Notes: generated by a model not told the origin, from the letters alone. Positions 26,454 through 35,626 are shown, counted from the first letter of the stretch. The stretch: 64,000 bases of DNA from Aeromicrobium sp. A1-2 (GCF_003443875.1 NZ_CP027482.1:1612001-1676000); one strand, 5' to 3'. A program made the numbers and translations.

Positions 26454-27551
26454 ATGACCGGCCCCATCCACGACCTCGACGGCCTGCTGGCGGCCTTCGG
26501 CGTCACGTCGATCCAAGACCTCGCGTGGGCCATCGACGAAGCGGCCGACATCGACGACGGCCGCAGCGTGACCATCGATGACCGGGGCCCTGACGAGACG
26601 TTCCTGGTCGTCGACACCGTCGGCATCGCCATCACCTTCCCGACGGACGTCACGACGGTGCTGCGGCTCGCCGCAGAAGCCGAGAAGGAGCTGCGCCAGC
26701 AGCACGTCAGCGTCTACCCCGGTCACGAGTGGTCCGGCGTCATCATCCACGTCCCCCACGCGTCACGGCTCATCCCCGCGGAGGTCCGGGACCAGATCCT
26801 CCTGAACGACGCCGCGCTGGAGCGCGAGCTCGACGCCATGACCGACGCCTTCACCGACTTCATCGCCCAGCGGATCGCCGACACGACTCTCCATCGGCCG
26901 TGGATCGTCGTCAACGAGCTGTCCCGGCTGGTCATCGACCCCGAACGCTCCCCCGACGCCCGCGAGGAGATGAACGCGGTCGGCATGGGCGCGGTCTACA
27001 CCCGCACCTCGGACGGCTCACCGCTGCGGGACGACGACGAGCTGGAGGCCGACGAGCTGATCCGCACGTATTTCGACCCGTACGCGACCGCGCTCACCGA
27101 TCTCGTCGACGAGCGACTCGCCAAGGTCGGTTCGGCCCTGATCATCGACCTGCACTCCTACCCACTGGTCGCCAATCCGTACGAGCTGCACACCGACGGG
27201 CCACGCCCGGAGATCTGCATCGGCACCGACCCGTTCCACACGCCCGAATCGCTCGTCGAAATCGTCCGCGAGGGCCTCGGCGGCTTCGACGTCGGCCTCG
27301 ACTCGCCGTTCGCCGGTTGCTATGTGCCGCTCAAGCACTACGGCGCGAGCCACGGGGTGCGGGCCTTCATGGTCGAGCTCAGGCGTGACCTGTACGTCGA
27401 CGACTCCGGCGCACTGGTGGAGGCAGCCGTCACGCCGATCGCCGAGGCTCTGGCCCAACTCATCTCGATGCTCGACCTCGAACCGCTGACGACCTGCCGC
27501 GGGATGGGCAACTTCATGGGTGACGCGCATTTCGACGAGCCTGCACCATGA
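26454..27551 (+). CDS. N-formylglutamate amidohydrolase-family protein
   Basis: The C-terminal about 270 residues match the N-formylglutamate amidohydrolase/HutG-like fold: GVIIHVPHASRLIP (metal-site His), VVNELSRLVIDPER, LIIDLHSYP (metal-binding D-x-H) and MVELRRDLYVDD. The N-terminal about 85 residues are an extra acidic domain not usual for the family. Start ATG 26454 has GAGAAG upstream; ATG 26421 lies 8 bp after the VWA stop without a clear site. The substrate may differ from N-formylglutamate, because no hut genes are nearby. Confidence 0.8.
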   Translation: MTGPIHDLDGLLAAFGVTSIQDLAWAIDEAADIDDGRSVTIDDRGPDETFLVVDTVGIAITFPTDVTTVLRLAAEAEKELRQQHVSVYPGHEWSGVIIHVPHASRLIPAEVRDQILLNDAALERELDAMTDAFTDFIAQRIADTTLHRPWIVVNELSRLVIDPERSPDAREEMNAVGMGAVYTRTSDGSPLRDDDELEADELIRTYFDPYATALTDLVDERLAKVGSALIIDLHSYPLVANPYELHTDGPRPEICIGTDPFHTPESLVEIVREGLGGFDVGLDSPFAGCYVPLKHYGASHGVRAFMVELRRDLYVDDSGALVEAAVTPIAEALAQLISMLDLEPLTTCRGMGNFMGDAHFDEPAP

Positions 27552-27600
27552 GCACACCGGTCTGGTTCCTCGTCATTGACGGCGTGATCCGCCGAGACTC
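27548..27600 (+). pseudogene. 5' remnant of a HAD-type gene
   Basis: The ATG overlaps the stop of the preceding gene as ATGA. The first codons (MSTPVWFLVIDGVI) clearly align with the start of the intact HAD gene at 28075 (MTTPIWFLDIDGVV), including an identical stretch TCTGGTTCCTCG. The catalytic Asp of FLDIDG is Val here, and after about 15 codons the similarity ends. It looks like the leftover start of a duplicated or interrupted copy. Confidence 0.6.
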
Positions 27601-27665
27601 GCTCGCTCATCACGTGGTGACCTTGCGACAGCACACAATGCCCCCCCAAGGGAAGAGCGGAGGCA

Positions 27666-28031
27666 ATGCAGGTGAGCAAACGGATACGCGAGTGGTGGGT
27701 CTATGTCGTCGAGCTCGAGCCAGAGGCATCGAGGAGGGTCTCCGCCAAGGGCGTGGTGTACGTCGGCGAGACGTCACTCCTGTCCGAATTACGCTTTGCG
27801 AAGCACATGTCCGGTCACAAGGCCGCACGCAAAGTGCACCAGTACGGACGGCACTTGCGTCCCGACCTTGCCCCGAAGTCGGCCTTCCTGAGCAGGGAGA
27901 ATTCCTTGAAGGCCGAACGACGCACCGCCACAAGGCTGCGCAACCAGGGCTACATCGTCTTCGGCGGCCAGGGAATCCCGTTCATGGTGGATTCAGCAAC
28001 GCTCCTGGCGAGCAAGCTGACCCGCGGCTAG
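27666..28031 (+). CDS. GIY-YIG-like nuclease-domain protein
   Basis: This is a 121-residue protein. WWVYVVELEP and GVVYVGETS take the place of the GIY and YIG strands. They are followed by Arg in LRFAKHMSGHKAARKVH and a later Glu in SLKAERRTATRLRNQGY, the residue pattern of the GIY-YIG catalytic domain. The start may be ATG 27666 or GTG 27672; the latter sits 7 bases after GGAGG. It lies between the HAD remnant and the intact HAD gene, suggesting insertion or recombination there. The function is inferred from motif only. Confidence 0.65.
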   Translation: MQVSKRIREWWVYVVELEPEASRRVSAKGVVYVGETSLLSELRFAKHMSGHKAARKVHQYGRHLRPDLAPKSAFLSRENSLKAERRTATRLRNQGYIVFGGQGIPFMVDSATLLASKLTRG

Positions 28032-28074
28032 GACGCGGGGCCACGACAGGGGCACAGCGTTGGGAGCCCGACGC

Positions 28075-28593
28075 ATGACAACGCCCATCTGGTTCCTCGA
28101 CATCGATGGTGTCGTCAACGCAGCCGGCATCGATCTGCCGACCCATCTCACGCGCACGGAAGCGACGACCGCCGGGACAACCTGGCCGATCCACTACTCC
28201 TCTGAGATCGTCGACTTCATCAACATGGTTCACCGCGGTGGCCTCGCGGAGATTCGCTGGCTCACGACATGGGGCCCGGACGCTCGTACGTCGTTCGCAC
28301 CGGCGGTGGGCCTTGACGACTTCACCGCATATGAGATGTACGACAGTGAGGGTTGGTGGAAGGCGGAGATCGTCGCCGCCTGCATCGCTAGAGAGTCACG
28401 TCCGATCATCTGGACGGACGACGACATCACCGAGATCCAAGCCGCTTGGCTCCACGACTCAGTTAGTTCACCCTCGCTGGCCATCTCGCCGTGTACCGAA
28501 TCAGGCCTCCGCTCGATCGATCTGCGGCGGATCGCGGGCTTCGCTGCCGATCCTCGCGGCGGTCCGCAGTGCAACGCTAGGACCGGCGGCTGA
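28075..28593 (+). CDS. HAD-like hydrolase domain protein
   Basis: This 172-residue protein begins with the HAD nucleophile motif WFLDIDGVVNAAG. A motif II-like stretch EIRWLTTWGPDART follows, with ESRPIIWTDDDI as the acidic motif. It resembles the short actinobacterial HAD proteins related to the HAD domain of polynucleotide-repair enzymes (SAK-type). The start at ATG 28075 is supported by GGGAG about 8 bases upstream. It is the last plus-strand gene before the Dpd island. Confidence 0.7.
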   Translation: MTTPIWFLDIDGVVNAAGIDLPTHLTRTEATTAGTTWPIHYSSEIVDFINMVHRGGLAEIRWLTTWGPDARTSFAPAVGLDDFTAYEMYDSEGWWKAEIVAACIARESRPIIWTDDDITEIQAAWLHDSVSSPSLAISPCTESGLRSIDLRRIAGFAADPRGGPQCNARTGG

Positions 28594-28685
28594 TGGCGCG
28601 GCGGACTAGCCGAGCGGAACTCCTGCAAGGACCGCGACCGAGTGGCATCGTTCAAGCGTCTGCGCGCCTGCCATCGACGCACCTA

Positions 28686-29486
28686 TCAACGGTTCGTGAT
28701 GCCCCAGGAAAGCGAGGCGGTCGCATCATGACTGTGAATGCTCTCAATATTCGCGACTTCGACTCTGTGCGGGACTCCAGCGGCACGGCACTCCAGCGAG
28801 ACATCTCGGACAATGTCCTCGACGAAAGCCGGTTTGTCGAACGCGGCCATTGTGACCGCGCGTTCGTCTGGGCGCTTGATCAGCGGAAACACAGGACTGG
28901 AGCCGGAGCGACGGATCAATGCAAAAGCCTGACTGACCGTAAGGGGGTACGGCGAGTCCCCGGTCCCTTCGACGAGCAGCGCAATTACACTTCGCTGATT
29001 GTGTGCGCCGTAGTCACTAATCGCCTTGCTGCACGGACAAAGGCTCGTCACTGCTGTCGTGACAGTCGACATCGTTGTCACTGCGTCCTCGGACACCTCG
29101 GCCGCCAACAGGATATCGAACGGCTGCCAACTAGTGCGCCTCGTCGCAGGAGAGACGACCTCGATTGCCAGAGCCATCGATGCCTCAATCCGCGCTGACC
29201 TGACGTCGAGCTTCCCGGATGCCTCCTTCAAGAAGACCGGCAATCCGCGCGGATCTAGGACACTTAGGTGATCGGCGACCAACTCCACCATCCGGCTCAT
29301 GTGGGTCCCGCGGCGATCTTCAGGTAGCCCCACGTGAATCGAGAACGTGCCCATTCCAAACTGTTCGATCTCGCCGTCGCGAAAGGACGTTGGATGCCGA
29401 AGTTCAGAAATGCCAACGCGGTCGATCGCGACCCCCCGGAGATCGGCCTGGTCCTGGATGTCAATCAATGACGACTCATTCGCCAC
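28686..29486 (-). CDS. folE2: GTP cyclohydrolase, FolE2 (type IB)
   Basis: FolE2 converts GTP to 7,8-dihydroneopterin triphosphate, the first step of preQ0 synthesis. The 266 residues carry the type IB signature [17 protein letters not shown] near the N-terminus and the Cys/His motif [20 protein letters not shown] at the expected place. GTG 29486 is taken as start because it gives a normal N-terminus; it overlaps the queD end by 11 nt, and a longer frame reaches 29579. It is the last gene of queC-queE-queD-folE2, giving the island its own GTP cyclohydrolase independent of the host's. Confidence 0.92.
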   Translation of the reverse strand: MANESSLIDIQDQADLRGVAIDRVGISELRHPTSFRDGEIEQFGMGTFSIHVGLPEDRRGTHMSRMVELVADHLSVLDPRGLPVFLKEASGKLDVRSARIEASMALAIEVVSPATRRTSWQPFDILLAAEVSEDAVTTMSTVTTAVTSLCPCSKAISDYGAHNQRSVIALLVEGTGDSPYPLTVSQAFALIRRSGSSPVFPLIKRPDERAVTMAAFDKPAFVEDIVRDVSLECRAAGVPHRVEVANIESIHSHDATASLSWGITNR

Positions 29487-29841
29487 GGTAGACGCACCCG
29501 GATGTGCATGTTTCGCGAACTTGAATCGCAGAAAGATCAGGCAACTCGACAACGAGGCGGTCCCAAATCCACTTAGCAAGGACCTCGCTGGTTGGGTTCT
29601 CTAGACCATCGAGTTCGTTGAGGTAGTAGTGATCCAGGCAATCTTCAAGCGGTTTGAAGGCGGCCTTGATTTCACCAAAATCACGAACCCAGCCGGTCTC
29701 CGGACCCACTGGACCGGTGACGTGAACCTGCACGCGGTAGGAATGCCCGTGCAACCTCGAACACTTATGACCCTCGGGAACATTGGGCAACCTGTGCGCT
29801 GCTTCAAATGTGAACTCGCGGAAGATCTCGGACACTGCCAT
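29476..29841 (-). CDS. queD: 6-carboxytetrahydropterin synthase
   Basis: This 121-residue PTPS/QueD-family enzyme turns dihydroneopterin triphosphate into 6-carboxy-5,6,7,8-tetrahydropterin. Zinc ligands H16, H31 and H33 and the catalytic C27 ([16 protein letters not shown]) are present. [13 protein letters not shown] and a C-terminal VRETCTSGC complete the usual layout. Its ATG overlaps the queE stop as TAATG, so the genes are coupled. Confidence 0.95.
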   Translation of the reverse strand: MAVSEIFREFTFEAAHRLPNVPEGHKCSRLHGHSYRVQVHVTGPVGPETGWVRDFGEIKAAFKPLEDCLDHYYLNELDGLENPTSEVLAKWIWDRLVVELPDLSAIQVRETCTSGCVYRGE

Positions 29842-30476
29842 TAAGGTATTCCCATCATCTTGTGCGTCTGAAGACTGATCTGCCAGCGAGGGTTGTCTAG
29901 GCAGTATTGGACAGCCAGTTCCGTGTTGCGGGCGGATTCAGGATTGTCCATCGGTTGCAGTCGCCAGTTTGCAAAGGCGAGCGATTCGAAGTCTTTCGGA
30001 TCCACCCCGCCCTGCGGGTAGACGAACTTGATCTCGTCGCCCCCGGTGACCACCAGGTCCGCCCCAACCTTCGGACTCACACATAGCCAGTCGATGCCCG
30101 TCGGCGGGACCTGGGTTCCGTTGGTTTCGACGGCTACATAGAACCCGCGCGCGTGCAACGCACCCACGGCGGCCTCATCCAACTGCAGGAGCGGTTCTCC
30201 TCCGGTGCATACGACCATCCGATAGTCGCGCTCGGTGCTAGGCCATGCTTGTTCAACGGCGTCTGCAAGATCATCTGCCGTCTCGAAACGCCCTCCCCCA
30301 GGTCCGTCTGTTCCGACAAAGTCGGTATCGCAGAACTGGCAGATGGCGCGATGACGATCTTTCTCATGCCCTGTCCAGAGGTTGCAGAGGCTAAACCGAC
30401 AGAACACGGCCGGTCGGCCAGCATGGCTACCCTCGCCCTGGAGTGTGTAGAAGATCTCTTTCACCTTGTAGGTCAT
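29841..30476 (-). CDS. queE: 7-carboxy-7-deazaguanine synthase (radical SAM)
   Basis: The 211 residues show the QueE start [20 protein letters not shown] and the radical-SAM cysteine cluster CNLWTG...CQFCDTDF, whose expanded spacing is usual for Que[12 protein letters not shown] is the GGE motif for S-adenosylmethionine binding. The enzyme makes CDG from carboxytetrahydropterin. Four bases separate it from queC upstream. Confidence 0.96.
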   Translation of the reverse strand: MTYKVKEIFYTLQGEGSHAGRPAVFCRFSLCNLWTGHEKDRHRAICQFCDTDFVGTDGPGGGRFETADDLADAVEQAWPSTERDYRMVVCTGGEPLLQLDEAAVGALHARGFYVAVETNGTQVPPTGIDWLCVSPKVGADLVVTGGDEIKFVYPQGGVDPKDFESLAFANWRLQPMDNPESARNTELAVQYCLDNPRWQISLQTHKMMGIP

Positions 30477-30480
30477 CTAG

Positions 30481-31164
30481 TCACCGATACACGAGGGGGG
30501 CTTTAAGGCCGAGTTCTTCAAAACCCTTGATTCGAAGATGGCACGAGTCGCATTGGCCGCAGGGCGTGCCGTCTGCGGCGGGGTCGTAGCAAGTAGAAGT
30601 CAGTGAGTAGTCGACCCCGAGGCGCAGACCCATCTCGACCGTCTGTGCCTTGGTCAAATTGATCAATGGTGTCTTGATCCGGATGCCGCTACCCTCAACG
30701 CCGGCTTTGGTTGCAAGGTTCGCCATACGTTCGAAGGCCTCAATGAACTCAGGACGGCAGTCGGGGTAGCCGGAATAGTCGAGTGCGCTGACGCCGATGA
30801 AGATGTCGTTGGCCCCGGACACCTCCGCGAAGGCGAGAGCAAACGACAGAAATACCGTGTTGCGCGCCGGCACGTAAGTCACAGGGATGTCGCTATTGAG
30901 TTCCTCAGCACTCTCGTGCTTTGGAACCTCGATATCTGCAGTGAGTGCTGACCCACCGAACACACCAAGATCGATGTCGCACACGACATGCTCCGTCACT
31001 TCAAAGGCCTTCGCGACGCGTTCTGCCGCCTTCAACTCGATCGCGTGACGTTGCCCGTAGCGGAAACTCAGCGCCTTCACGTCGTAGCCTTCGTTCAATG
31101 CGTGAGCAAGGACAGTGGACGAGTCAAGGCCACCGCTCAGAAGAACGATTGCTTTGGGCTTCAT
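30481..31164 (-). CDS. queC: 7-cyano-7-deazaguanine (preQ0) synthase
   Basis: The 227 residues include the PP-loop [17 protein letters not shown] near the N-terminus and the C-terminal zinc site [22 protein letters not shown], both typical of QueC. The enzyme makes preQ0 from CDG with ATP and ammonia. It is the first gene of the preQ0 operon, with an AGGAG site just upstream of the ATG. No queF, tgt or queA lies with it, so here preQ0 is for DNA rather than tRNA queuosine. Confidence 0.97.
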   Translation of the reverse strand: MKPKAIVLLSGGLDSSTVLAHALNEGYDVKALSFRYGQRHAIELKAAERVAKAFEVTEHVVCDIDLGVFGGSALTADIEVPKHESAEELNSDIPVTYVPARNTVFLSFALAFAEVSGANDIFIGVSALDYSGYPDCRPEFIEAFERMANLATKAGVEGSGIRIKTPLINLTKAQTVEMGLRLGVDYSLTSTCYDPAADGTPCGQCDSCHLRIKGFEELGLKAPLVYR

Positions 31165-31278
31165 GAGGCTCCTAATTCGGACGGCGGTCGAGCGTTTCGG
31201 CTTGCCTGAAGCCTATGTCGAAACTGCAGGCTAGAGTAACCACGACACACTGACAGTTTTTGCCACGGAGGGGTGACG
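31165..31278. promoter_or_regulatory. Divergent control region between queC and dpdC
   Basis: This 114-bp gap separates the preQ0 operon from the modification operon, so both promoters should lie here. TAGAGT near 31235 and, on the other strand, TAGGCT are possible -10 elements, but good -35 partners are not visible. I looked for a preQ1-type riboswitch and did not see one. Confidence 0.5.
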
Positions 31279-32166
31279 ATGCTCGAGACCCTGACAGTTG
31301 TCGTCACCTGCACGGATCGCAAGGCCATGAAGCCCAGCCCCGAACTGACCGTCCAGAGTCTCACCGGCTCCTCAATGGGAGAGCGTGTCGGTCAGTGGGT
31401 CGATCGTATCGATTCGACGCCTCCGCGCTTCAGGCTGCGCGACCTCTACCGCGGAGACAGTTGGCGTCAGGCATTGAGCCTTGAGGCGTCGGCACTCAGG
31501 ACCGCCCAAAGGGTTCGAGTGCTCGTTGCGTCAGCCGGACTGGGTTTGCGGGACATTGACAGCAGTGCCGCACCCTACTCAGCCACATTCAGTTCGGGAA
31601 ACGTCGACACGGTCGGTACCGACTCCACCCAGTTGGCGGAATGGTGGAGCGGCCTACAGGCGTCGACTTCCGCTCTTTCTATCGATGCAGCCCTTGATGG
31701 TCCCACTCTTCTGGTCCTCTCGAATGCCTACGCACGCGCAATGGGCCCGAGCCTCGCGGCACTTCGTAGCCGTGACAACGTCCTGACGTTCGGGGGCCAC
31801 GACGCAGCAAGCATTGGGCCCCGGATTGCAGCCGACATGACGCTCCGTTCAGCCCTGGGCGGCACCGCGATGACCCTAAACCTCCGGTCGGCGATCAAAT
31901 GGGTGGAACTGTGCGACCGGGAAGACATCTTCAGCGAGCAATCCCAAGTTCGATGGCAGGAATGGTCGAGGGCCGCTTCGAAACTCGAAACCTACGACCG
32001 AACTCCGCAGAGCGACAACGAGATCAAGGGATGGATAGCGAAGGTGATTCGCAATGAGCCGCTCATTTCGCGCACAGCCGCACTTCGTACGCTAAGGCGG
32101 GCAGGCTTGGCGTGTGAGCAGAACCGGTTCGCCAGGTTATTCGCTTTGGTCGGAGGCGCACGATGA
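31279..32166 (+). CDS. dpdC: DpdC-like protein (preQ0-to-amide conversion in DNA)
   Basis: The 295 residues start with VVVTCTDRKAMKP, followed by RVLVASAGLGLRDIDSSAAPYSATF and LLVLSNAYARAMGPSL. This pattern resembles the YaaA/DUF6884-type fold assigned to DpdC, which in characterised systems turns the preQ0 base in DNA into 7-amido-7-deazaguanine (dADG). Start ATG 31279 has GGAGG 7 bases upstream; GTG 31273 is an alternative. It is the first gene of dpdC-dpdB1-dpdA-dpdB2, and its stop overlaps the dpdB1 start as ATGA. Identity rests on this motif and on context. Confidence 0.75.
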   Translation: MLETLTVVVTCTDRKAMKPSPELTVQSLTGSSMGERVGQWVDRIDSTPPRFRLRDLYRGDSWRQALSLEASALRTAQRVRVLVASAGLGLRDIDSSAAPYSATFSSGNVDTVGTDSTQLAEWWSGLQASTSALSIDAALDGPTLLVLSNAYARAMGPSLAALRSRDNVLTFGGHDAASIGPRIAADMTLRSALGGTAMTLNLRSAIKWVELCDREDIFSEQSQVRWQEWSRAASKLETYDRTPQSDNEIKGWIAKVIRNEPLISRTAALRTLRRAGLACEQNRFARLFALVGGAR

Positions 32167-33296
32167 CTCAAGACATGATCGAACGTCGCGCGCTGAGAAT
32201 CCTCCAGTCCGACACGATGCCGCTCTATCTCTTCGCTCTCGCTGCTGAAGAAATCGACCTCATAGCGGATGTGGCACGGATCAGCCGAGATGCGGCCGGA
32301 AAGCTGCTCGGCTATCAGCGGCCGGAGAAGCAGCGCCACGTGAAGCAGATCCAGGACTATTTGGACAGTGCGGATGTCCTCTTTCCCAACGGCCTGATCT
32401 TGGCGCTCCCATCCGATGTCCGATTCCGGTCAAGCCGGGGGCCGGGCGCTAGCGACGGCCTGGCCGTTTCAGGCACCCTTGAGATACCGCTAGCCCACGG
32501 ACCGAACGGTGCACGGCCGGCCTGGATCGTCGACGGCCAGCAGCGAAGCCTCGCTCTGGCGAGGACAAAGAACCGGCGACTACCAGTTCCGATTGCCGGC
32601 TTCGTGGCGAACTCCCTTGAGTTGCAACGTGAGCAATTCCTGAGGGTCAACACGGTCTCCCCTTTACCGTCCAATCTGGTGACAGAGCTTCTACCTGAGA
32701 TCGTGAACGTACCGTCCATCAAGATGTCTACTCGCAAGCTGCCTTCGGCGCTCGTCGACATGTTGAATCAGGACCAAGAGTCGCCCTTTTTCAGTCTCGT
32801 CAAACGCGCATCATCGGACCAAGAGCAGCGGAGGAGGGCAGTCGTAACCGACACAGGGCTGGTAGAGGCTCTGAAAGAATCGCTTGAGTCGCCTTCAGGC
32901 GTCCTGTTCCCGTACCGAAATATTGCCGCTGGCACGACCGACACCGAGGGCATCCGCGCCGTCCTCCTCACCTACTGGAAGGCTGTCGAGCAAACTTTCC
33001 CGCATGCCTGGGGACAGCCGGCGGGCAAGTCCAAACTCATGGGCGGCGTGGGAATCCGCGCGATGGGCCGCCTCATGGAGCGAGTCATGGCGCATGTCGA
33101 CGCTCGAGCGGACGGCGCGGTCGATGCCGCTGCGGCCGAACTGAAACTCGTCGCCGGAGAATGCCATTGGACTGAAGGAACGTGGGAAGAATTGCATCTC
33201 CCCTGGAACGAACTGCAGAATACGCCGCGACATATCAGTGCGTTATCGAACTTACTTGCCCGCATCTACGTGACAAACCGGGCGGCAAGGAGTTGA
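32163..33296 (+). CDS. dpdB: DpdB-type DGQQR protein, copy 1
   Basis: This 377-residue protein has the DGQQRS motif at 124-129 within PAWIVDGQQRSLALART, preceded by LLGYQRPEKQRHVKQI. The motif marks the DGQHR/DndB-like ParB-related superfamily. DpdB acts with DpdA to insert preQ0 into DNA. Further conserved blocks are FLRVNTVSPLPSNLVTELLP and WNELQNTPRHISALSN. Its stop overlaps the dpdA start as TTGA. A paralogue of the same length class lies at 34523. Confidence 0.85.
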   Translation: MTQDMIERRALRILQSDTMPLYLFALAAEEIDLIADVARISRDAAGKLLGYQRPEKQRHVKQIQDYLDSADVLFPNGLILALPSDVRFRSSRGPGASDGLAVSGTLEIPLAHGPNGARPAWIVDGQQRSLALARTKNRRLPVPIAGFVANSLELQREQFLRVNTVSPLPSNLVTELLPEIVNVPSIKMSTRKLPSALVDMLNQDQESPFFSLVKRASSDQEQRRRAVVTDTGLVEALKESLESPSGVLFPYRNIAAGTTDTEGIRAVLLTYWKAVEQTFPHAWGQPAGKSKLMGGVGIRAMGRLMERVMAHVDARADGAVDAAAAELKLVAGECHWTEGTWEELHLPWNELQNTPRHISALSNLLARIYVTNRAARS

Positions 33297-34519
33297 AGTT
33301 CTACTTCCCTGACAGCCAGGATCTCGTCAGCCCGACCTACGACTTTCTGCGCGACGAATACTCCCCGCTGAGAGTGCGTCAGCGGGACGATCTGTACGCA
33401 CACGAGGTGCTCGGAACGACTCCCTACCACGGGATTCTCGTGAGCAAATCAATTGTCGACGGCTCGATTGCTGGCTCCGGAAAGTACACGACCGCTCAGC
33501 GCGCGCGACTCCATCGTCTCGGTGTCCGCGGGTTTTTTCGCCTCCCCGACACCACTCTCACTTTGGGAGACAACGGCGCTTTCAACTACGTCGACGAAGA
33601 GATTCCGCCGGTCACTCCCGCCGAGACTCTCGACTTTTACGAGGAGTGCGGCTTCGACGCCGGCATCAGTGTTGACCACATCATTTTTGGCTATGAGAAG
33701 GAATTGGCCGAAGCCGATGCGAATCCTGCATGGGCGGCCCGGCGCCAACTGACCCTGTCACTTGCCGAGGAGTTCCTTGAAATTTGCATTCGCCGAAAGT
33801 CGCGAGTGGCTCCAGTTGGTGCTGCACAGGGTTGGAGCCCCGCAAGCTACGCGGACAGCGTTGCCCGCCTCCAATCGATGGGCTATACCCGAATCGCCCT
33901 CGGCGGAATGGTCCCATTGAAGACCCACGAGATCTTGGACTGCTTATCGGCGATCGATGAGATTCGAATTCCAACAACCGAGTTGCACCTCCTCGGGATC
34001 ACTCGAATCGATTCGATGAATGAATTCGAAGAGCACGGCGTCACAAGTTTCGATAGCACTTCTGCGTTTCGGCAATCCTTCATGGATAGCCGGAAGAATT
34101 TCCATACCGTCAGTGACACCTTCGTGGCGATTCGTGTACCTCAAGTCGATGGCAATCCGAGCCTCAAACGCGCCATCCTTGCGGGCAAGGTCAATCAGCG
34201 CGAAGCCGTGCGTTCTGAACGCGAGTGCCTTGCGGCACTACGGGCGTACGACGGTTCCGAAGTATCCCTCGAACTGGTACTGAGCCGTCTCTCGGACTAC
34301 GACTCACTCTGCAACGCAAAGCCTGGATACCTCGAGCAGTATGAGCGCACGCTACGCGCCGCGCCGTGGGCCACGTGTCCCTGCTCACTCTGCAAAGATC
34401 TCGGCATCGAGATCGCGATTTTCCGCGGGACAGAACGCAACAAGCGCCGGGGCTTCCACAACCTGTCGGTCCTGGCGAAGAAGATGGAATCTCTCGCATC
34501 GCACGAACGTGAAAGGTAA
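33293..34519 (+). CDS. dpdA: DpdA, tRNA-guanine-transglycosylase-like enzyme inserting preQ0 into DNA
   Basis: With start TTG 33293 the protein has 408 residues and begins MKFYFPDSQDLVSP, the expected DpdA N-terminus. D93 in GDNGAFNYVDE and D128 in SVDHIIF are the likely catalytic acids. C362, C364, C367 and H389 (CPCSLC...FHNL) form the TGT-type zinc site. LGITRIDSMNEFEEHGVTSFDS belongs to the barrel. The Shine-Dalgarno site directly abuts the TTG, and the stop of dpdB1 overlaps it, so expression may depend on translational coupling. A longer ATG frame from 33182 lacks family support. Confidence 0.93.
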   Translation: MKFYFPDSQDLVSPTYDFLRDEYSPLRVRQRDDLYAHEVLGTTPYHGILVSKSIVDGSIAGSGKYTTAQRARLHRLGVRGFFRLPDTTLTLGDNGAFNYVDEEIPPVTPAETLDFYEECGFDAGISVDHIIFGYEKELAEADANPAWAARRQLTLSLAEEFLEICIRRKSRVAPVGAAQGWSPASYADSVARLQSMGYTRIALGGMVPLKTHEILDCLSAIDEIRIPTTELHLLGITRIDSMNEFEEHGVTSFDSTSAFRQSFMDSRKNFHTVSDTFVAIRVPQVDGNPSLKRAILAGKVNQREAVRSERECLAALRAYDGSEVSLELVLSRLSDYDSLCNAKPGYLEQYERTLRAAPWATCPCSLCKDLGIEIAIFRGTERNKRRGFHNLSVLAKKMESLASHERER

Positions 34520-34522
34520 GAC

Positions 34523-35626
34523 ATGGCCGACCGCTACGTTCTTCAACTCCCGGCAGTTCGGATCCGGCAAGGGTCACAGTATGTGTACTGCTTCGGAGTA
34601 GATGGCAAGCGCGTCCATGACTTTGCTTCCATATCTCGAGTACACCGAGAAGGCGAGAAACTCCAGGGATACCAACGCCCAGAAGTGTTGAGCCACATCA
34701 AGGCGATTCGCAGCTACCTGGAGTCTGATCAACCTCTGCTCCCGAACGCGATCGTGTTGGCATTCGATTCTCGTGTTCGATTCGAGCCAACCTCGGATGT
34801 ATCTAGCGTTGCCTATTCAACGTTCGGCCAACTCATCATCCCAGTCGACGAATCTGAGGATGAGGCGGACAAACCTGCCTGGTTGGTCGATGGGCAGCAG
34901 CGTAGTGCGGCGATCAGGGACGCCGACCTCGGCGAGTTTCCAATGGCGGCGGTTGGCTTCATCGCTAGGAACGAGGAAGAACAACGTTCCCAATTCATCC
35001 TGGTCAACAACACAAAGCCACTCCCCAAAGGGTTGATTCACGAACTTCTTCCCGACACGATCGGCCATCTCCCTGCGGCCTACGCGAAGAAGCAATTGCC
35101 AGCGGCCGTGATGATCGCATTGAACTCTGGTCACGGACTTGACGGGCCCGGCCCATTCGCTGGTCGGGTAGCCACGCCGACGATGCCTGATGGCTACATC
35201 AAAGACAACAGCGTCATCAAGATGATCGAGAACAGCCTCTACGACGGCGCCCTATACCAATATCGCGACCCCATGACGGGAACTGGGGACGTCGAGCAGA
35301 TGGTCGCGCATCTGAACTACTACTGGGCGCAAGTCCGTAGTGTGTTCCCAGAGGCCTGGGAACTTGCCCCACGGAAGTCGCGACTGACCCACGGCGTTGG
35401 TATCCAATCGCTTGGATACATCATGGACTCGCTGACGGACGGGTTGCCGGTCGCCGAACTTGCCGGTTTGGACATTCGGCGGAGAATCATGGCACTCGCA
35501 CCGACCTGCGCGTGGACCACTGGCACGTGGAACTTTGGTGAGGACGACCGTCGCCGGTGGAACGGTCTCCAGAACACCCCGAGCGACATCCGAATGCTGA
35601 CCAACTATTTGGTTCGGCTTCTCTGA
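34523..35626 (+). CDS. DpdB-type DGQQR protein, copy 2
   Basis: This 367-residue paralogue of the protein at 32163 has DGQQRS at 123-128 in PAWLVDGQQRSAAIRD, preceded by KLQGYQRPEVLSHIKAI. It shares FILVNNTKPLPKGLIHELLP and the C-terminal CAWTTGTW...WNGLQNTPSDIRMLTN. Start ATG 34523 has AAAGG upstream and follows the dpdA stop by 3 bp. Two complete copies around dpdA suggest a hetero-oligomeric ATPase partner or division of labour; the role of this second copy is not known to me. Confidence 0.85.
   Translation: MADRYVLQLPAVRIRQGSQYVYCFGVDGKRVHDFASISRVHREGEKLQGYQRPEVLSHIKAIRSYLESDQPLLPNAIVLAFDSRVRFEPTSDVSSVAYSTFGQLIIPVDESEDEADKPAWLVDGQQRSAAIRDADLGEFPMAAVGFIARNEEEQRSQFILVNNTKPLPKGLIHELLPDTIGHLPAAYAKKQLPAAVMIALNSGHGLDGPGPFAGRVATPTMPDGYIKDNSVIKMIENSLYDGALYQYRDPMTGTGDVEQMVAHLNYYWAQVRSVFPEAWELAPRKSRLTHGVGIQSLGYIMDSLTDGLPVAELAGLDIRRRIMALAPTCAWTTGTWNFGEDDRRRWNGLQNTPSDIRMLTNYLVRLL

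Noticed and set aside
28600..28690. tRNA-like segment (CTAGCCGAGCGG) as island integration site
   Set aside because: Only a D-arm-like string is present. No acceptor, anticodon or T-arm pairing could be made.
31165..31278. PreQ1/preQ0 riboswitch before queC or dpdC
   Set aside because: The conserved loop and A-rich tail pairing of known preQ1 aptamers could not be found.
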